DNA of 64,000 nucleotides. Origin: DAOPJM01 sp035399665 (GTDB lineage: Bacteria; Bacillota; Clostridia; Christensenellales; CAG-138). How positions within the stretch are numbered: position 1 is the first letter of the stretch; each line of letters begins with the position of its first letter. Under the pieces are notes generated by a model. It was not told the origin of the DNA. It saw nothing but the letters and a program-made list of their open reading frames with translations, and did not search any database. The stretch spans positions 95,410-159,409 of the forward strand of contig DAOPJM010000001.1 in NCBI GenBank assembly GCA_035399665.1, written 5' to 3'. The translations under genes were made by a program, and so were the position numbers. Below are positions 1-8,463 of the stretch, in pieces.

Positions 1-12
1 GATATTTTTCAT
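1..12 (-). CDS. 5' end of a divergent gene leaving the window
   Basis: Only the first four codons (M-K-N-I) are inside the window, on the minus strand. A strong ribosome binding site (GGAGGTGA on the minus strand, just above base 12) and a near-consensus promoter further upstream support a real start. The gene is divergent from the TetR gene, so it is a plausible target of that regulator. Nothing can be said about its product. Confidence 0.6.
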
Positions 13-30
13 ACAATCACCTCCATCTGC

Positions 31-59
31 AATATACCCGATTAACGGTAGAAAGGCAA
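31..59 (-). promoter_or_regulatory. sigma-A promoter of the divergent gene at the left edge
   Basis: On the minus strand a -35 box TTGCCT (54-59) and a -10 box TATATT (31-36) are separated by exactly 17 bases. The predicted start lies a few bases ahead of the GGAGGTGA site for the gene that begins at base 12. Confidence 0.65.
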
Positions 60-114
60 TAGATAATTATGTCCCTAATGCGTAAATATTTTGAACGCAT
101 TTGAAATAAAGTAG

Positions 115-143
115 TTGACCAATTATTTAAACTGTGTTAAAAT
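115..143 (+). promoter_or_regulatory. sigma-A promoter of the tetR gene
   Basis: -35 TTGACC (115-120), 17-base spacer, -10 TAAAAT (138-143). The predicted start of transcription falls inside the palindrome at 143-158, so repressor binding there would block this promoter. Confidence 0.75.
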
Positions 144-158
144 TGACCAACGGGTCAA
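143..158 (+). promoter_or_regulatory. palindromic operator, probably for the TetR regulator
   Basis: TTGACC-AACG-GGTCAA is a perfect inverted repeat with 6-base arms. It overlaps the -10 box and start site of the tetR promoter, the usual place for autoregulation by TetR proteins. A related palindrome (TTGACG-ACC-CGTCAA) lies at 2298-2312. That the TetR protein binds it is inference. Confidence 0.6.
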
Positions 159-170
159 AGGGAGGAAATG

Positions 171-803
171 ATGAACGCGGCTTTTTCAAGGCTTAGTGCG
201 GAGAAACAAGAAAACATTATTAACAGGGCCATACTGGAGTTCTCTAACAACAGCTTCGCGGATGCCTCAACCGACGCGATAGCCGAGGATACGGGGATAG
301 CCAAGGGCAGCTTGTTCTATTATTTCGGCAACAAGAAGGGTCTGTATCTGTATGCCTTAAAATACAGCACAGAAAGGATAGTTGATTACACGAAAACGCG
401 AACGATAACGGGGGAGAGCTTCGGAGAGGTCGCAATGGGTTTCTTCAGGTCACGCATTCACTTTATGCGTGAGAATCTTGAGATAACACGATTTGTGTCA
501 AGGGCGTCAAGGGAGCATAACGCGGAGGTGTTTTCGGAGCGCTTGGAGATAATAAACGACTACCTAAACGCTTTCGAGGCCGGTACCTCATCCATTGTGG
601 AATCAGCAATTGACAAGGCGAAGCTTAGGGTTTCGCACAAGGTCGCCGCCGACAGCATTAGCATGTACTGGATGGCTATCACGATGTTTTTGCTTGACCG
701 CTACAAGGAGAAAGAGGAGCGCTTCCTTATGGAGGATGGAAAGCTGTACGTAATAATCGGATCATATGTCGACATTCTTGAACACGGGATTTCCGTGGAT
801 TGA
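171..803 (+). CDS. TetR/AcrR family transcriptional regulator
   Basis: A 210-residue protein with an N-terminal helix-turn-helix of the TetR type: the stretch around residues 24-52 (FADASTDAIAEDTGIAKGSL, then FYYFGNKKGLY) is the classic DNA-binding helix set. The rest is a helical ligand-binding domain of usual length. Two ATG codons are adjacent (168 and 171). The GGAGG at 161-165 sits only 2 bases from the first and 5 from the second, so the second is preferred. It has its own promoter with an overlapping palindrome, suggesting autorepression. The next gene, an acyltransferase 44 bases downstream, is probably co-transcribed, and the divergent gene at the left edge may also be controlled. 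The ligand is unknown. Confidence 0.85.
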   Translation: MNAAFSRLSAEKQENIINRAILEFSNNSFADASTDAIAEDTGIAKGSLFYYFGNKKGLYLYALKYSTERIVDYTKTRTITGESFGEVAMGFFRSRIHFMRENLEITRFVSRASREHNAEVFSERLEIINDYLNAFEAGTSSIVESAIDKAKLRVSHKVAADSISMYWMAITMFLLDRYKEKEERFLMEDGKLYVIIGSYVDILEHGISVD

Positions 804-847
804 GGGTGGAGCGTTGGTAATATTACAAAAATAGAAAGGATAGGAAA

Positions 848-2227
848 ATGAAAGAAGAGAAGACATTATACAAGTTGATTTCGGGTCAGACTTCAGTTGC
901 GATGTCATTGCAGTACGCGGTCAAGAAGGAGTCCGTGAACATCCCTATGTCCCTGCTCGTTTCGGGAGGGCTGGATGTGGATATGCTCGAAAAGGCCGTC
1001 AACTTAGCGGTCACGCGCAATGATATGTTCGCGTTGAGACTGCAAATGGTGGGAGGCGTCGCGGGTATCGGCGGTGAAATGATGCAGTATTTCGACGAGC
1101 CTAAGATCATGGGACCGGATCGCCTTGACTTCACGGGCAAGACCGAACAGCAGATGTTCGACAAGCTCACAGAGCTTGGCAGGAAGCCCATTCGTCACTT
1201 CAACGCACCCTTGGGCAGAGTCAGCATCGTGACCGCGCCCAACGGCGATGTAGGCTTGTTCACGGTATTCAGCCATCTCATGGCGGATACTTGGGGCTGC
1301 TTCGTTTTCTTCAACGACACGTTTGAGGTATACAAGGCGCTGCGTGACGGCACGGATTTGCCCAAGGCTCCCGCCTCGTTCGAACAGTGCATAAAGAATG
1401 AGCTTGCGCTTGCGGAGACCGACAAGATTAAGCAAGACTTCGCCTATTGGTATGGCGAGTTCGCGGGCAAGCCGGAGCCTATCTTCACCTGTCTGCAGGG
1501 CGGCGAGGTTCTGGAGAATCAGACCAAGGGCAAGAAGCGCGCTATATGCAGCTATGGCATGAAGAATGACTGCACCATCAGCGACAACTATATTCCCGGC
1601 GAAGAGGTCAAAAAGTACCTGGAGTTCTGCCGCAACAACAATGTGTCGCTGCAATCGATGTATCTTGCCGCTCTCAGGACCGAGCTGTCCAAGGCCTGCG
1701 GCCGTCAGGAGGATATCGGTTTCCTTACCGTTTTGAACCATCGCCCCAAGCTCATCGACAAGAAGTCGGGAGGATGCCGCGTACACTTCTACCCGGTGCG
1801 CACCATTGTATCCGAGGACAAGACCTTCTGGGAGCTTTGCGATATAATTAATGATAAGCTGACCTCCGTATACCTCTATTCGGACGCCAACCCCGTTCAC
1901 GTCTATGGCCAGACGCTGAAGCTCTGCGGCGCCGAGATGCGCAACACCTACTTTGGGCTTACCGTCACCATGCAGACTCTCAAGCCGCAGGTGGATGGCT
2001 TCCCGCCCATGCGTTTCCAATGGTATAATCGCGGTCTCACAGCCGATCTTACCTACATGATAATCATGGCGGATGACAGCGAGAATGACACCCGCATATT
2101 CTATGAAACAAGAGACGCTATAACATCACCCGAAATGCCCGCTCAGGCAACCGAGCAGATGCGCAAGATACTCAACGCGGGCGTAGAGAACCCCGACATC
2201 ACCATAGGTGAGCTTCTGGATCTGTAA
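848..2227 (+). CDS. condensation-superfamily acyltransferase (alcohol acetyltransferase-like)
   Basis: A 459-residue protein resembling the chloramphenicol acetyltransferase/condensation-domain superfamily in the branch of alcohol acetyltransferase and PapA-like enzymes. The family's HHxxxDG active-site motif appears near residue 147 as SHLMADTWG: the catalytic His and the Asp remain, but the Gly follows two positions later than usual. The later NHRP segment near residue 296 is also typical of the fold. No carrier-protein or adenylation domain is attached, so this is a free-standing acyl or aminoacyl transferase; the substrate is unknown. It lies behind the tetR gene and is followed by a clear terminator. 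A distant paralogue sits at 33816-35093 in a different operon. Start supported by AAAGGATAGG upstream. Confidence 0.7.
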   Translation: MKEEKTLYKLISGQTSVAMSLQYAVKKESVNIPMSLLVSGGLDVDMLEKAVNLAVTRNDMFALRLQMVGGVAGIGGEMMQYFDEPKIMGPDRLDFTGKTEQQMFDKLTELGRKPIRHFNAPLGRVSIVTAPNGDVGLFTVFSHLMADTWGCFVFFNDTFEVYKALRDGTDLPKAPASFEQCIKNELALAETDKIKQDFAYWYGEFAGKPEPIFTCLQGGEVLENQTKGKKRAICSYGMKNDCTISDNYIPGEEVKKYLEFCRNNNVSLQSMYLAALRTELSKACGRQEDIGFLTVLNHRPKLIDKKSGGCRVHFYPVRTIVSEDKTFWELCDIINDKLTSVYLYSDANPVHVYGQTLKLCGAEMRNTYFGLTVTMQTLKPQVDGFPPMRFQWYNRGLTADLTYMIIMADDSENDTRIFYETRDAITSPEMPAQATEQMRKILNAGVENPDITIGELLDL

Positions 2228-2248
2228 AAGCTCCTTCCTCCTTTCTTT

Positions 2249-2280
2249 AGCTCCGCCGCAATAAAACGGCGGAGCTTTCA
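2249..2280 (+). terminator. rho-independent terminator after the acyltransferase gene
   Basis: Arms AGCTCCGCCG (2249-2258) and CGGCGGAGCT (2267-2276) enclose an 8-base loop and are followed by TTTCATTT. Confidence 0.8.
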
Positions 2281-2297
2281 TTTGCGGAAAAGCTTGC

Positions 2298-2312
2298 TTG
2301 ACGACCCGTCAA
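2298..2312 (+). promoter_or_regulatory. palindrome resembling the tetR operator
   Basis: TTGACG-ACC-CGTCAA is a perfect 6-base-arm inverted repeat. On the opposite strand it contains ACGGGTC, shared with the operator-like palindrome at 143-158. It lies after the terminator and just before a dispersed repeat, so it may instead belong to the repeat. Confidence 0.3.
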
Positions 2313-2319
2313 TCTGCAC

Positions 2320-2360
2320 TGTCATCCTGAGCTATCGCGCAGGATCTTGGTGAAAACATA
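2320..2360 (+). repeat. dispersed repeat copy cut by the assembly gap
   Basis: Begins TGTCATCCTGAGC and continues to AGGATCTTGG, the hallmark of the repeat also found near 14.3-14.5, 37.9 and 53.2-53.4 kb. The copy runs into the gap at 2361, which suggests that the repeat caused the assembly break. Confidence 0.7.
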
Positions 2361-2460
2361 NNNNNNNNNNNNNNNNNNNNNNNNNNNNNNNNNNNNNNNN
2401 NNNNNNNNNNNNNNNNNNNNNNNNNNNNNNNNNNNNNNNNNNNNNNNNNNNNNNNNNNNN
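2361..2460. other. assembly gap (100 N)
   Basis: Exactly 100 undefined bases, a conventional scaffold gap of unknown true length. It lies in the intergenic region 2228-2579, which otherwise holds a terminator, a palindrome and a repeat copy; no gene is visible there. Confidence 0.95.
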
Positions 2461-2579
2461 ATACTTGAAAACGTTGTCATTAACTTGCTCTCAAATTCTA
2501 CTGCAAACACATGATTGAACGTTGTGTTTCCGATTGACTAATCAGGCGGGGCATGATAATATTAGCGGGCGGAGGGGAT

Positions 2580-3152
2580 ATGAAGTCAAAACGCAACACG
2601 ATATTGATAATACTGCTCGTCGCGGCCATAGTGCTTGCGACGCTGTACTTTGCTTTCTTCAGAAAGGAGCTTGTCAAGCTTCGTTATCCTCTTGAACACA
2701 AGGATTATGTTATGCGGTATTCCGCCGAGTACGAGCTTGATCCCTACCTCGTGTTGGCGGTGATATGCTGCGAGAGCGGCTTTAGAGAGAACGTGGTCAG
2801 CGGGGCGGGCGCGTGTGGGCTTATGCAGATTATGCCCGCGACGGGCGACGAGATAGCCCAAAAGCTCGGCGTTGAGGATTACGACCTTTTCGACCCCGCC
2901 ACAAACATACGCTTCGGATGCTACTACCTGCATGAGCTGAGCCTTAGGTTCGATGGCAAAGTACCGGTAATGCTTGCGGGCTACAACGCCGGCCCTAACC
3001 GTGCCGACGAGTGGATTATGCAATACGGAGTGAACTCCGATGGGGCGATAAAGTATGTCCCGTACCCAGAAACGGATAAGTACATTGAGCGTGTGGAGTC
3101 CGCCGAACGCGCCTATAAAAAGCTGTATCCGCAATTGAAGATTGGAGAATAA
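2580..3152 (+). CDS. membrane-anchored lytic transglycosylase (SLT domain)
   Basis: A 190-residue protein with one N-terminal membrane segment (about residues 7-27) and a soluble lysozyme-like SLT domain outside the membrane. Family motifs are present in order: ESGF with the catalytic Glu, GACGLMQIMPATG, and the late GYNAGP. It should cleave the MurNAc-GlcNAc bond of peptidoglycan, forming an anhydro end. The open frame begins further up at 2553, but a GGAGGGG site directly precedes the ATG at 2580, which also places the membrane segment at the very N terminus. It is followed at once by lspA, suggesting a small operon of envelope genes with rluD. Confidence 0.88.
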   Translation: MKSKRNTILIILLVAAIVLATLYFAFFRKELVKLRYPLEHKDYVMRYSAEYELDPYLVLAVICCESGFRENVVSGAGACGLMQIMPATGDEIAQKLGVEDYDLFDPATNIRFGCYYLHELSLRFDGKVPVMLAGYNAGPNRADEWIMQYGVNSDGAIKYVPYPETDKYIERVESAERAYKKLYPQLKIGE

Positions 3153-3153
3153 C

Positions 3154-3657
3154 ATGCTTGAGATAATACTTGCAGTTTTGGTTTTGGGTTTGGATCAGCT
3201 CACCAAGTGGCTTGCGGCCACCCGCCTTATAACAGCTTACCCCATCATTCCGGGGGTTTTTGAACTCGACTATGTTCAGAACCGAGGCGCGGCATGGGGG
3301 CTTCTTCAGGGCGGACGCGTGTTCTTCATCGTTATCACGGTGATAATCTGCGCGGCGCTTATCTATCTAATGATAAAAGAACGGAAGCGTATGCAGCTTC
3401 TTTCAAGAATAGCCTTAACCCTGATTACGGCGGGCGCCATAGGCAACCTCATCGACAGAGCCATCTTGGGTTATGTAAGGGATATGCTGAGCTTCGTACT
3501 TATCAACTTTCCCGTTTTCAACGTGGCGGACAGCTCGCTTGTTATAGGCGCCATCCTGCTCATCATCGATGTGTTTTTTACCAAGAACAGTGCCTTTGAC
3601 GTTATCGAAAAGAGCATAAAGGAGCGCAAAGAGAAGAAAAGCGGGAAGCCCGAATGA
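3154..3657 (+). CDS. lspA: lipoprotein signal peptidase (signal peptidase II)
   Basis: A 167-residue, four-helix membrane aspartyl protease that removes signal peptides from diacylglyceryl-modified prolipoproteins. Key family motifs are visible: NRGAAWGLL, then GNLIDR with the first catalytic Asp and FNVADSS with the second. Length is usual. The ATG at 3154 is preferred because GGAG lies 6 bases upstream; an earlier TTG at 3142 would overlap the transglycosylase gene. The gene overlaps rluD by four bases (ATGA), a lspA-rluD arrangement common in Firmicutes. Confidence 0.95.
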   Translation: MLEIILAVLVLGLDQLTKWLAATRLITAYPIIPGVFELDYVQNRGAAWGLLQGGRVFFIVITVIICAALIYLMIKERKRMQLLSRIALTLITAGAIGNLIDRAILGYVRDMLSFVLINFPVFNVADSSLVIGAILLIIDVFFTKNSAFDVIEKSIKERKEKKSGKPE

Positions 3658-4580
3658 CCGAGCTTCGTGCCGAAACCACATACTCGCGCATCGACAGCTT
3701 TCTTGCGGAGCGAATCGAGCTTACCCGCTCCGCCGTTCAGCGCCTAATCAAGGAGGGCGGCATACTGATGAACGGCAAGCCCTGCAAGGCGGGCGACAAG
3801 GTGGCGACAGGAGATATTATCACAATTGACCTGCCTGAGACAAAGCCCTCCGAGACAAAGCCGGAAGATATACCCATTGACATAGTATATCAGGACGCGG
3901 ACATAGCCGTGGTCAACAAGCCGCAGGGCATGGTGGTGCATCCCGCGGCCGGAAACGAGAGCGGCACACTTGTGAACGCGCTTTTGTATCACATTCATGA
4001 CCTTTCCGGAATAGGCGGAGAGGCAAGACCGGGAATAGTCCACCGCATAGACAAGATGACAAGCGGGCTGTTGGTTGTGGCAAAGAACGACTTTGCGCAT
4101 GAGCAACTCTCTTTGCAATTCCACGATCACACGGCCAACAGGAGCTATATCGCCTTGGTTCACGGCAATCTGAAGGAGGACGAGGGCACGGTAGACGCAC
4201 CCATAGGCAGACATCCCATCGATCGCAAACGCATGGCTGTGCGGGAGGACGGAAGGCGCGCCATAACTCATTGGAGCGTGCTTTACCGCTTTGGGAACGT
4301 TACCCTGCTGCAGCTTAGGCTTGAAACCGGCAGAACGCACCAGATTAGGGTTCATATGGCCTATATCAAGCATCCGGTCTTGGGTGACGAGGTCTACGGC
4401 TCCGCCGCCAAAGGGCTTGTCGGGCAAGCGCTGCACGGCTATAAGCTTTGCTTGGCGCATCCGAGAACGGGCGAGAAGCTGACATTCACCGCGCCCATCC
4501 CCGCATATTTCAAAGAAGCTCTAAAGCGCCTCGGCTGCGACAAGCCGCGCTTTGAGTTCAAGGGAGAGGTCATAGAGTAG
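3654..4580 (+). CDS. rluD: 23S rRNA pseudouridine synthase, RluA/RluD family
   Basis: A 308-residue RNA-modifying enzyme. An N-terminal S4 RNA-binding domain (about residues 10-60) precedes the RluA-type catalytic domain with GIVHRIDKMTSGLLVVAK, whose Asp is the nucleophile for uridine isomerisation, and RTHQIRVH near the C terminus. By family the likely targets are the helix 69 uridines of 23S rRNA, but RluD, RluC and related Firmicute paralogues cannot be told apart by eye. Start codon overlaps the lspA stop (ATGA), showing translational coupling. Confidence 0.9.
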   Translation: MTELRAETTYSRIDSFLAERIELTRSAVQRLIKEGGILMNGKPCKAGDKVATGDIITIDLPETKPSETKPEDIPIDIVYQDADIAVVNKPQGMVVHPAAGNESGTLVNALLYHIHDLSGIGGEARPGIVHRIDKMTSGLLVVAKNDFAHEQLSLQFHDHTANRSYIALVHGNLKEDEGTVDAPIGRHPIDRKRMAVREDGRRAITHWSVLYRFGNVTLLQLRLETGRTHQIRVHMAYIKHPVLGDEVYGSAAKGLVGQALHGYKLCLAHPRTGEKLTFTAPIPAYFKEALKRLGCDKPRFEFKGEVIE

Positions 4581-4718
4581 CATAAATTTGTACCCATTAA
4601 GGCGCTCAATACGCTTTGATTCCGCTTTGCCATACGCCCCCTTGGGGGTGCGCGGCAAGCCTGCTTTTTGGACGATACACATTTCACTTTCATTTCACAT
4701 TCTTGCCCCAAGGCTTAC

Positions 4719-4747
4719 TTGACTTTTCGCCCCCGTGGTAGTACTCT
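4719..4747 (+). promoter_or_regulatory. sigma-A promoter of the hrcA operon
   Basis: -35 TTGACT (4719-4724), 17-base spacer, -10 TACTCT (4742-4747). The -10 box is only moderate, but its place directly ahead of the CIRCE operator fits heat-shock operon layout. Confidence 0.6.
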
Positions 4748-4756
4748 AAGCAAGGG

Positions 4757-4783
4757 TTAGCACTCGGAACCCTTGAGTGCTAA
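4757..4783 (+). promoter_or_regulatory. CIRCE operator (HrcA binding site)
   Basis: TTAGCACTC (4757-4765), nine-base spacer, GAGTGCTAA (4775-4783): an exact match to the CIRCE consensus. HrcA bound here represses the hrcA-grpE-dnaK-dnaJ operon when unfolded protein is low. Confidence 0.97.
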
Positions 4784-4800
4784 AGAAAGGAGCGGAGAGT

Positions 4801-5835
4801 ATGGAACTCGATCAAAGGAAGCTCAGCATATTGCGGGCTATCATTGACGAGTACATCATGTCCGCAAACCCGGTAGGCTCCAAGGCGTTGAGCCAAAGGG
4901 GTGATCTGGGGTGGTCGTCAGCGACGATTCGCAACGAGATGTCGGAGCTTGAGGATTTGGGCTACTTGGAGCAGCCGCATACCTCGGCGGGAAGAATCCC
5001 CTCGGACAAAGCCTACCGCCTCTACGTTGACAGCATGATGCAACGCGCCAAGCTGACGCCGAATGAGATTAGCTTTATGCAGAGCTATTGCTCACGCAAG
5101 GTGAGCGGGGTAGAGAGCGTAATGCGCGAGACTGCAAGAGCGCTCTCGAAGCTGACCAAGCTGCCCGCGTTCGCGCTTTTGCCGCAGCTTTCCGCAAGCC
5201 GTATTCAGCATGTGCAGCTCGTACCGTTGTCGGACGGACGCGCATTACTGGTGCTTGTGAACAAAGCGGGCGTCGCGAAGAACATGGTAGTCAGAGTGCC
5301 GCGAGGCGTAAGCTCCTCAGAGCTTGCCGCCATGTCGGAGATGATAACCGATTGCGTCAAGGATTGTCCCATGAACAAGGTATGCGAAAGGCTGCTGTGC
5401 GGCATGGGCGACGTTCTGTCCGACAGGCGCGAGTATCTGACAGGCATACTTGACGCGATAAGCTCCGGAACCAACATCGACGCACATTTGGTGGAGCTTG
5501 TGGGAGCAACAAGCATGTTACAGTACCCGGAGTATTCCGACGTCGATAAGGCCCGCAGCTTTCTTGCCAAGGTCGAGGAGAAGGACGCGTTCTATGAGCT
5601 GCTGAATAAGGCAAGCGAAATGGAGTTCACAATATCGATTGGCGGCGAGAACACAACCGACGGCTTGCAGGATTGCAGCATAGTGACCGCAAGCTACAAG
5701 ATAGGCGGAACGCCCGTCGGCTCTTTCGGGGTTATAGGCCCCACGCGCATGGACTACGGCAAGGTCGTATCCGTGCTGGATTATATGAGACTGTCCTTAG
5801 GGGACATACTCATGAGTATGATAAAGGAGGAATAA
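4801..5835 (+). CDS. hrcA: heat-inducible transcription repressor HrcA
   Basis: A 344-residue repressor with an N-terminal winged helix (IIDEYIMSANPVGSKALS, then SSATIRNEMSELEDLGYLEQ) and the family signature HTSAGRIPSDKAYRLYVD around residues 60-78. A C-terminal GAF-like dimerisation domain carries the IGGEN segment. It binds CIRCE, found 17 bases ahead of its own start, and depends on chaperonin for activity in known systems. The start at 4801 is preferred to an upstream GTG at 4777, which would lie inside CIRCE; AAAGGAG lies at 4786-4792. First gene of the operon hrcA-grpE-dnaK-dnaJ. Confidence 0.96.
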   Translation: MELDQRKLSILRAIIDEYIMSANPVGSKALSQRGDLGWSSATIRNEMSELEDLGYLEQPHTSAGRIPSDKAYRLYVDSMMQRAKLTPNEISFMQSYCSRKVSGVESVMRETARALSKLTKLPAFALLPQLSASRIQHVQLVPLSDGRALLVLVNKAGVAKNMVVRVPRGVSSSELAAMSEMITDCVKDCPMNKVCERLLCGMGDVLSDRREYLTGILDAISSGTNIDAHLVELVGATSMLQYPEYSDVDKARSFLAKVEEKDAFYELLNKASEMEFTISIGGENTTDGLQDCSIVTASYKIGGTPVGSFGVIGPTRMDYGKVVSVLDYMRLSLGDILMSMIKEE

Positions 5836-5838
5836 ATC

Positions 5839-6465
5839 TTGACCAAGAAACCGAAGGACAAAGCCAAAGCGGAGAACCTTGAGGATGTGGCCGCAGCCTC
5901 ACCCGAACAGCAGGCTCAGGATGAAAGCATAAACGTAACGGACGGGCAGGGCTCAAAGGAAGAACAGCCCAAGGAGCCTCAAGCCGAGATATACACTCTT
6001 TCACAGAAGGAACTAAATGAAGCGAGGAGCAATCTTGAAAAGCTTCAAAAGGAAAAGGACGAGACAGTAGCGCTCCTCCAGCGCAACCAAGCGGATTTCG
6101 ATAACTACCGCAAGCGCAACCAATCCTTGAGAAAGGACAGCTACGACGAGGGCAGGCGCGATACAATCAAGGCGTTGCTCGGCATTCTGGACGACTTTGA
6201 CAGGATAATCGAGAGCAGCGCGGGACAGAAGGATCAATGGCTTGAAGGCGTTAAGATGGTTCACAGGAAGCTCACCGATGAGTTGGCTAAGATGGGCGTC
6301 GAGGTAATCGACACCGACTGCGAATTCGATCCGAGATTCCACAACGCGGTCATGATGGAGAAGGTCGAAGGCAAGGAGAGCGGTTCTATCATAGCTGTAT
6401 TCCAGAAGGGTTACAGGATTGGCGATAAGATTTTGCGTTACAGCATGGTCAAAGTCGCAGAATAA
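5839..6465 (+). CDS. grpE: nucleotide exchange factor GrpE
   Basis: A 208-residue cochaperone that releases ADP from DnaK. The first 45 or so residues are acidic and probably disordered, followed by a long coiled coil (about 50-100, including NYRKRNQSLRKDSYDEGRRD) and a C-terminal beta domain with the family block FDPRFHNAVM and GYRIGDKILRYSMVKVA. The start is a TTG three bases after the hrcA stop, supported by AAAGGAGG at 5823-5830, eight bases away. No other start in frame fits the site. Confidence 0.95.
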   Translation: MTKKPKDKAKAENLEDVAAASPEQQAQDESINVTDGQGSKEEQPKEPQAEIYTLSQKELNEARSNLEKLQKEKDETVALLQRNQADFDNYRKRNQSLRKDSYDEGRRDTIKALLGILDDFDRIIESSAGQKDQWLEGVKMVHRKLTDELAKMGVEVIDTDCEFDPRFHNAVMMEKVEGKESGSIIAVFQKGYRIGDKILRYSMVKVAE

Positions 6466-6539
6466 AGGTAAGAACGGGTATTGAAACACCCGATTTGCAT
6501 AACTTAAGAAACAGAAGAAAGATCAGGAGGATTTGATTT

Positions 6540-8396
6540 ATGAGTAAGATTATTGGTATCGACCTTGGCACCACAAATTCGTGCGTAGCCGTTCTTGAAG
6601 GCGGTCAACCCGTCGTTATCCCCAACTCCGAAGGCGCGAGGACTACCCCGTCCGTCGTAGCATTCAAGGGCAGCGAGCGTTTGGTAGGCTCCATCGCAAA
6701 GCACCAGGCCATCACCAACCCCGACAGGACGGTTTCGTCCATCAAGCGTGATATGGGTTCTTCCCGCAAGATTAGCATCGACGGCAAGGACTACACCCCG
6801 CAGGAGATTTCCGCGATGATATTGCAGAAGCTCAAGCAGGAAGCCGAGGGCTATCTTGGTGAGACCATAACTCAGGCCGTCATCACCGTCCCCGCGTACT
6901 TCACCGACGCGCAGCGTCAGGCGACCAAGGACGCGGGCAGGATCGCGGGTCTTGAAGTGCTTCGTATAATCAACGAGCCGACAGCCGCGGCGTTGGCTTA
7001 CGGCCTCGACAAGGAGACCAGCCAGAAGATTTTGGTTTACGACCTTGGCGGCGGCACCTTTGATGTGTCCATCCTTGAGATTGGCGACGGCGTGTTTGAG
7101 GTTCTGGCCACGGCGGGCAACAACCGCTTGGGCGGCGACGACTTTGACCAGCGCGTCATGGAGTATGTGGCGGCGGAGTTCAAGCGCACCACGGGCATTG
7201 ACCTGCTGAAGGATAAGATTGCGGCTCAGCGTTTGAAGGACGCGTCCGAGAAGGCCAAGATCGAGCTTTCCGGCATGGCCCAGACCACTATTAACCAGCC
7301 CTTCATAGCCATGGATTCCACCGGCCCGAAGCACCTTGAGGTCACTCTCACAAGGGCTAAGTTCAATGAGCTTATAGCGGATCTCATCGACAAGACAAGG
7401 GTCTGCGTACAGAAGGCCATGCAGGACGCGGGTCTGAAGAACTCCGATGTCGATAAGGTTATCTTGGTCGGCGGTTCGTCCCGTATCCCCGAGGTTCAGG
7501 ACATGGTAAAGCGCATCACCGGCAAGGAGCCGTTCAAGGGGATCAACCCCGACGAGTGCGTCGCAATCGGCGCGGCTATTCAGGCGGGCGTGCTTGGCGG
7601 CGAGGTCAAGGATGTTCTGCTGCTTGATGTAACGCCTCTGTCCTTGGGTATTGAGACCGTGGGCGGCGTGTTCACCCGTTTGATTGACAGGAATACCACC
7701 ATCCCCACCAAGAAGAGCCAAGTGTTCTCCACGGCGGCGGACGGTCAGACCAGCGTTGAAGTTCATGTACTTCAGGGCGAGCGCGAAATGGCGCAGTACA
7801 ACAAGTCCCTTGGCAGGTTCCAGCTTGCGGGCATCGCTCCCGCACCCAGGGGAGTTCCGCAGATTGAGGTCACCTTTGACATTGACGCTAACGGCATAGT
7901 CCATGTTTCGGCAAAGGACCTTGGCACAGGCAATCAGCAGCAGGTGACGATTACCGCTTCCTCCAACCTCAATGAGGAGGAGATCAAGAAGGCCGTCAGC
8001 GAAGCCGAGCGTTTCGCGTCGGAGGACAAGAAGCGCAAGGAGGAGGTCGAGACTCGCAATCAGGGCGATCAGCTCGTGTACACCACCGAGAAAACGCTCA
8101 AAGAGATGGGCGACAAGATCCCCGCGGATGACAGGTCCAAGGTTGACAAGGCTCTTGCGGATTTGAAAAAGACCCTTGAGGGCAGCGACTACGGCATGAT
8201 CAAGACGGCTTGCGAGAAGCTCACCGAGGTCAGCTATGACGTATTCGGCAAGGTATACCAGCAGGCCTCACAGCAGTATCAGCAGCAGCAGGGTCAGCAG
8301 GGCGGGCCGCAGGACGACGGCAATAACGGCGGTCAGGGCGGCAACGGCGGCGATAACGTAGTAGACGCAGACTATGAGGTAGTCGACGATAAGTAG
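6540..8396 (+). CDS. dnaK: molecular chaperone DnaK (Hsp70)
   Basis: A 618-residue Hsp70. The ATPase domain opens with IGIDLGTTNSCVAV and carries YDLGGGTFDVSILE and VGGSSRIPEVQ; the substrate-binding domain begins near VKDVLLLDVTPLSLGIET, and a helical lid follows. The C terminus ends in a Gln/Gly-rich tail and the acidic VVDADYEVVDDK typical of bacterial DnaK. Strong AGGAGG site about ten bases before ATG. It works with GrpE and DnaJ encoded on either side. A long open frame on the opposite strand is a compositional shadow of this gene. Confidence 0.98.
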   Translation: MSKIIGIDLGTTNSCVAVLEGGQPVVIPNSEGARTTPSVVAFKGSERLVGSIAKHQAITNPDRTVSSIKRDMGSSRKISIDGKDYTPQEISAMILQKLKQEAEGYLGETITQAVITVPAYFTDAQRQATKDAGRIAGLEVLRIINEPTAAALAYGLDKETSQKILVYDLGGGTFDVSILEIGDGVFEVLATAGNNRLGGDDFDQRVMEYVAAEFKRTTGIDLLKDKIAAQRLKDASEKAKIELSGMAQTTINQPFIAMDSTGPKHLEVTLTRAKFNELIADLIDKTRVCVQKAMQDAGLKNSDVDKVILVGGSSRIPEVQDMVKRITGKEPFKGINPDECVAIGAAIQAGVLGGEVKDVLLLDVTPLSLGIETVGGVFTRLIDRNTTIPTKKSQVFSTAADGQTSVEVHVLQGEREMAQYNKSLGRFQLAGIAPAPRGVPQIEVTFDIDANGIVHVSAKDLGTGNQQQVTITASSNLNEEEIKKAVSEAERFASEDKKRKEEVETRNQGDQLVYTTEKTLKEMGDKIPADDRSKVDKALADLKKTLEGSDYGMIKTACEKLTEVSYDVFGKVYQQASQQYQQQQGQQGGPQDDGNNGGQGGNGGDNVVDADYEVVDDK

Positions 8397-8463
8397 GCTA
8401 TAAGACAAGAGAGTATAGGCGGGGCAAAAGTCGCCCCGCCTTGATTAAAGAGGGGGATAAAAC

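Noticed and set aside
1004..2020. 338-codon frame opposite the acyltransferase gene
   Set aside because: Shadow of the real gene, without recognisable motifs or start signals.
4632..4650. Terminator after rluD
   Set aside because: CGCCCCC-TT-GGGGGTG can fold but is not followed by a T tract and has a two-base loop; too weak to call.
6504..7904. Long open frame of 466 codons opposite dnaK
   Set aside because: Antisense frames opposite dnaK are a well-known compositional artefact; there is no ribosome binding site, and the plus-strand gene is unmistakable.
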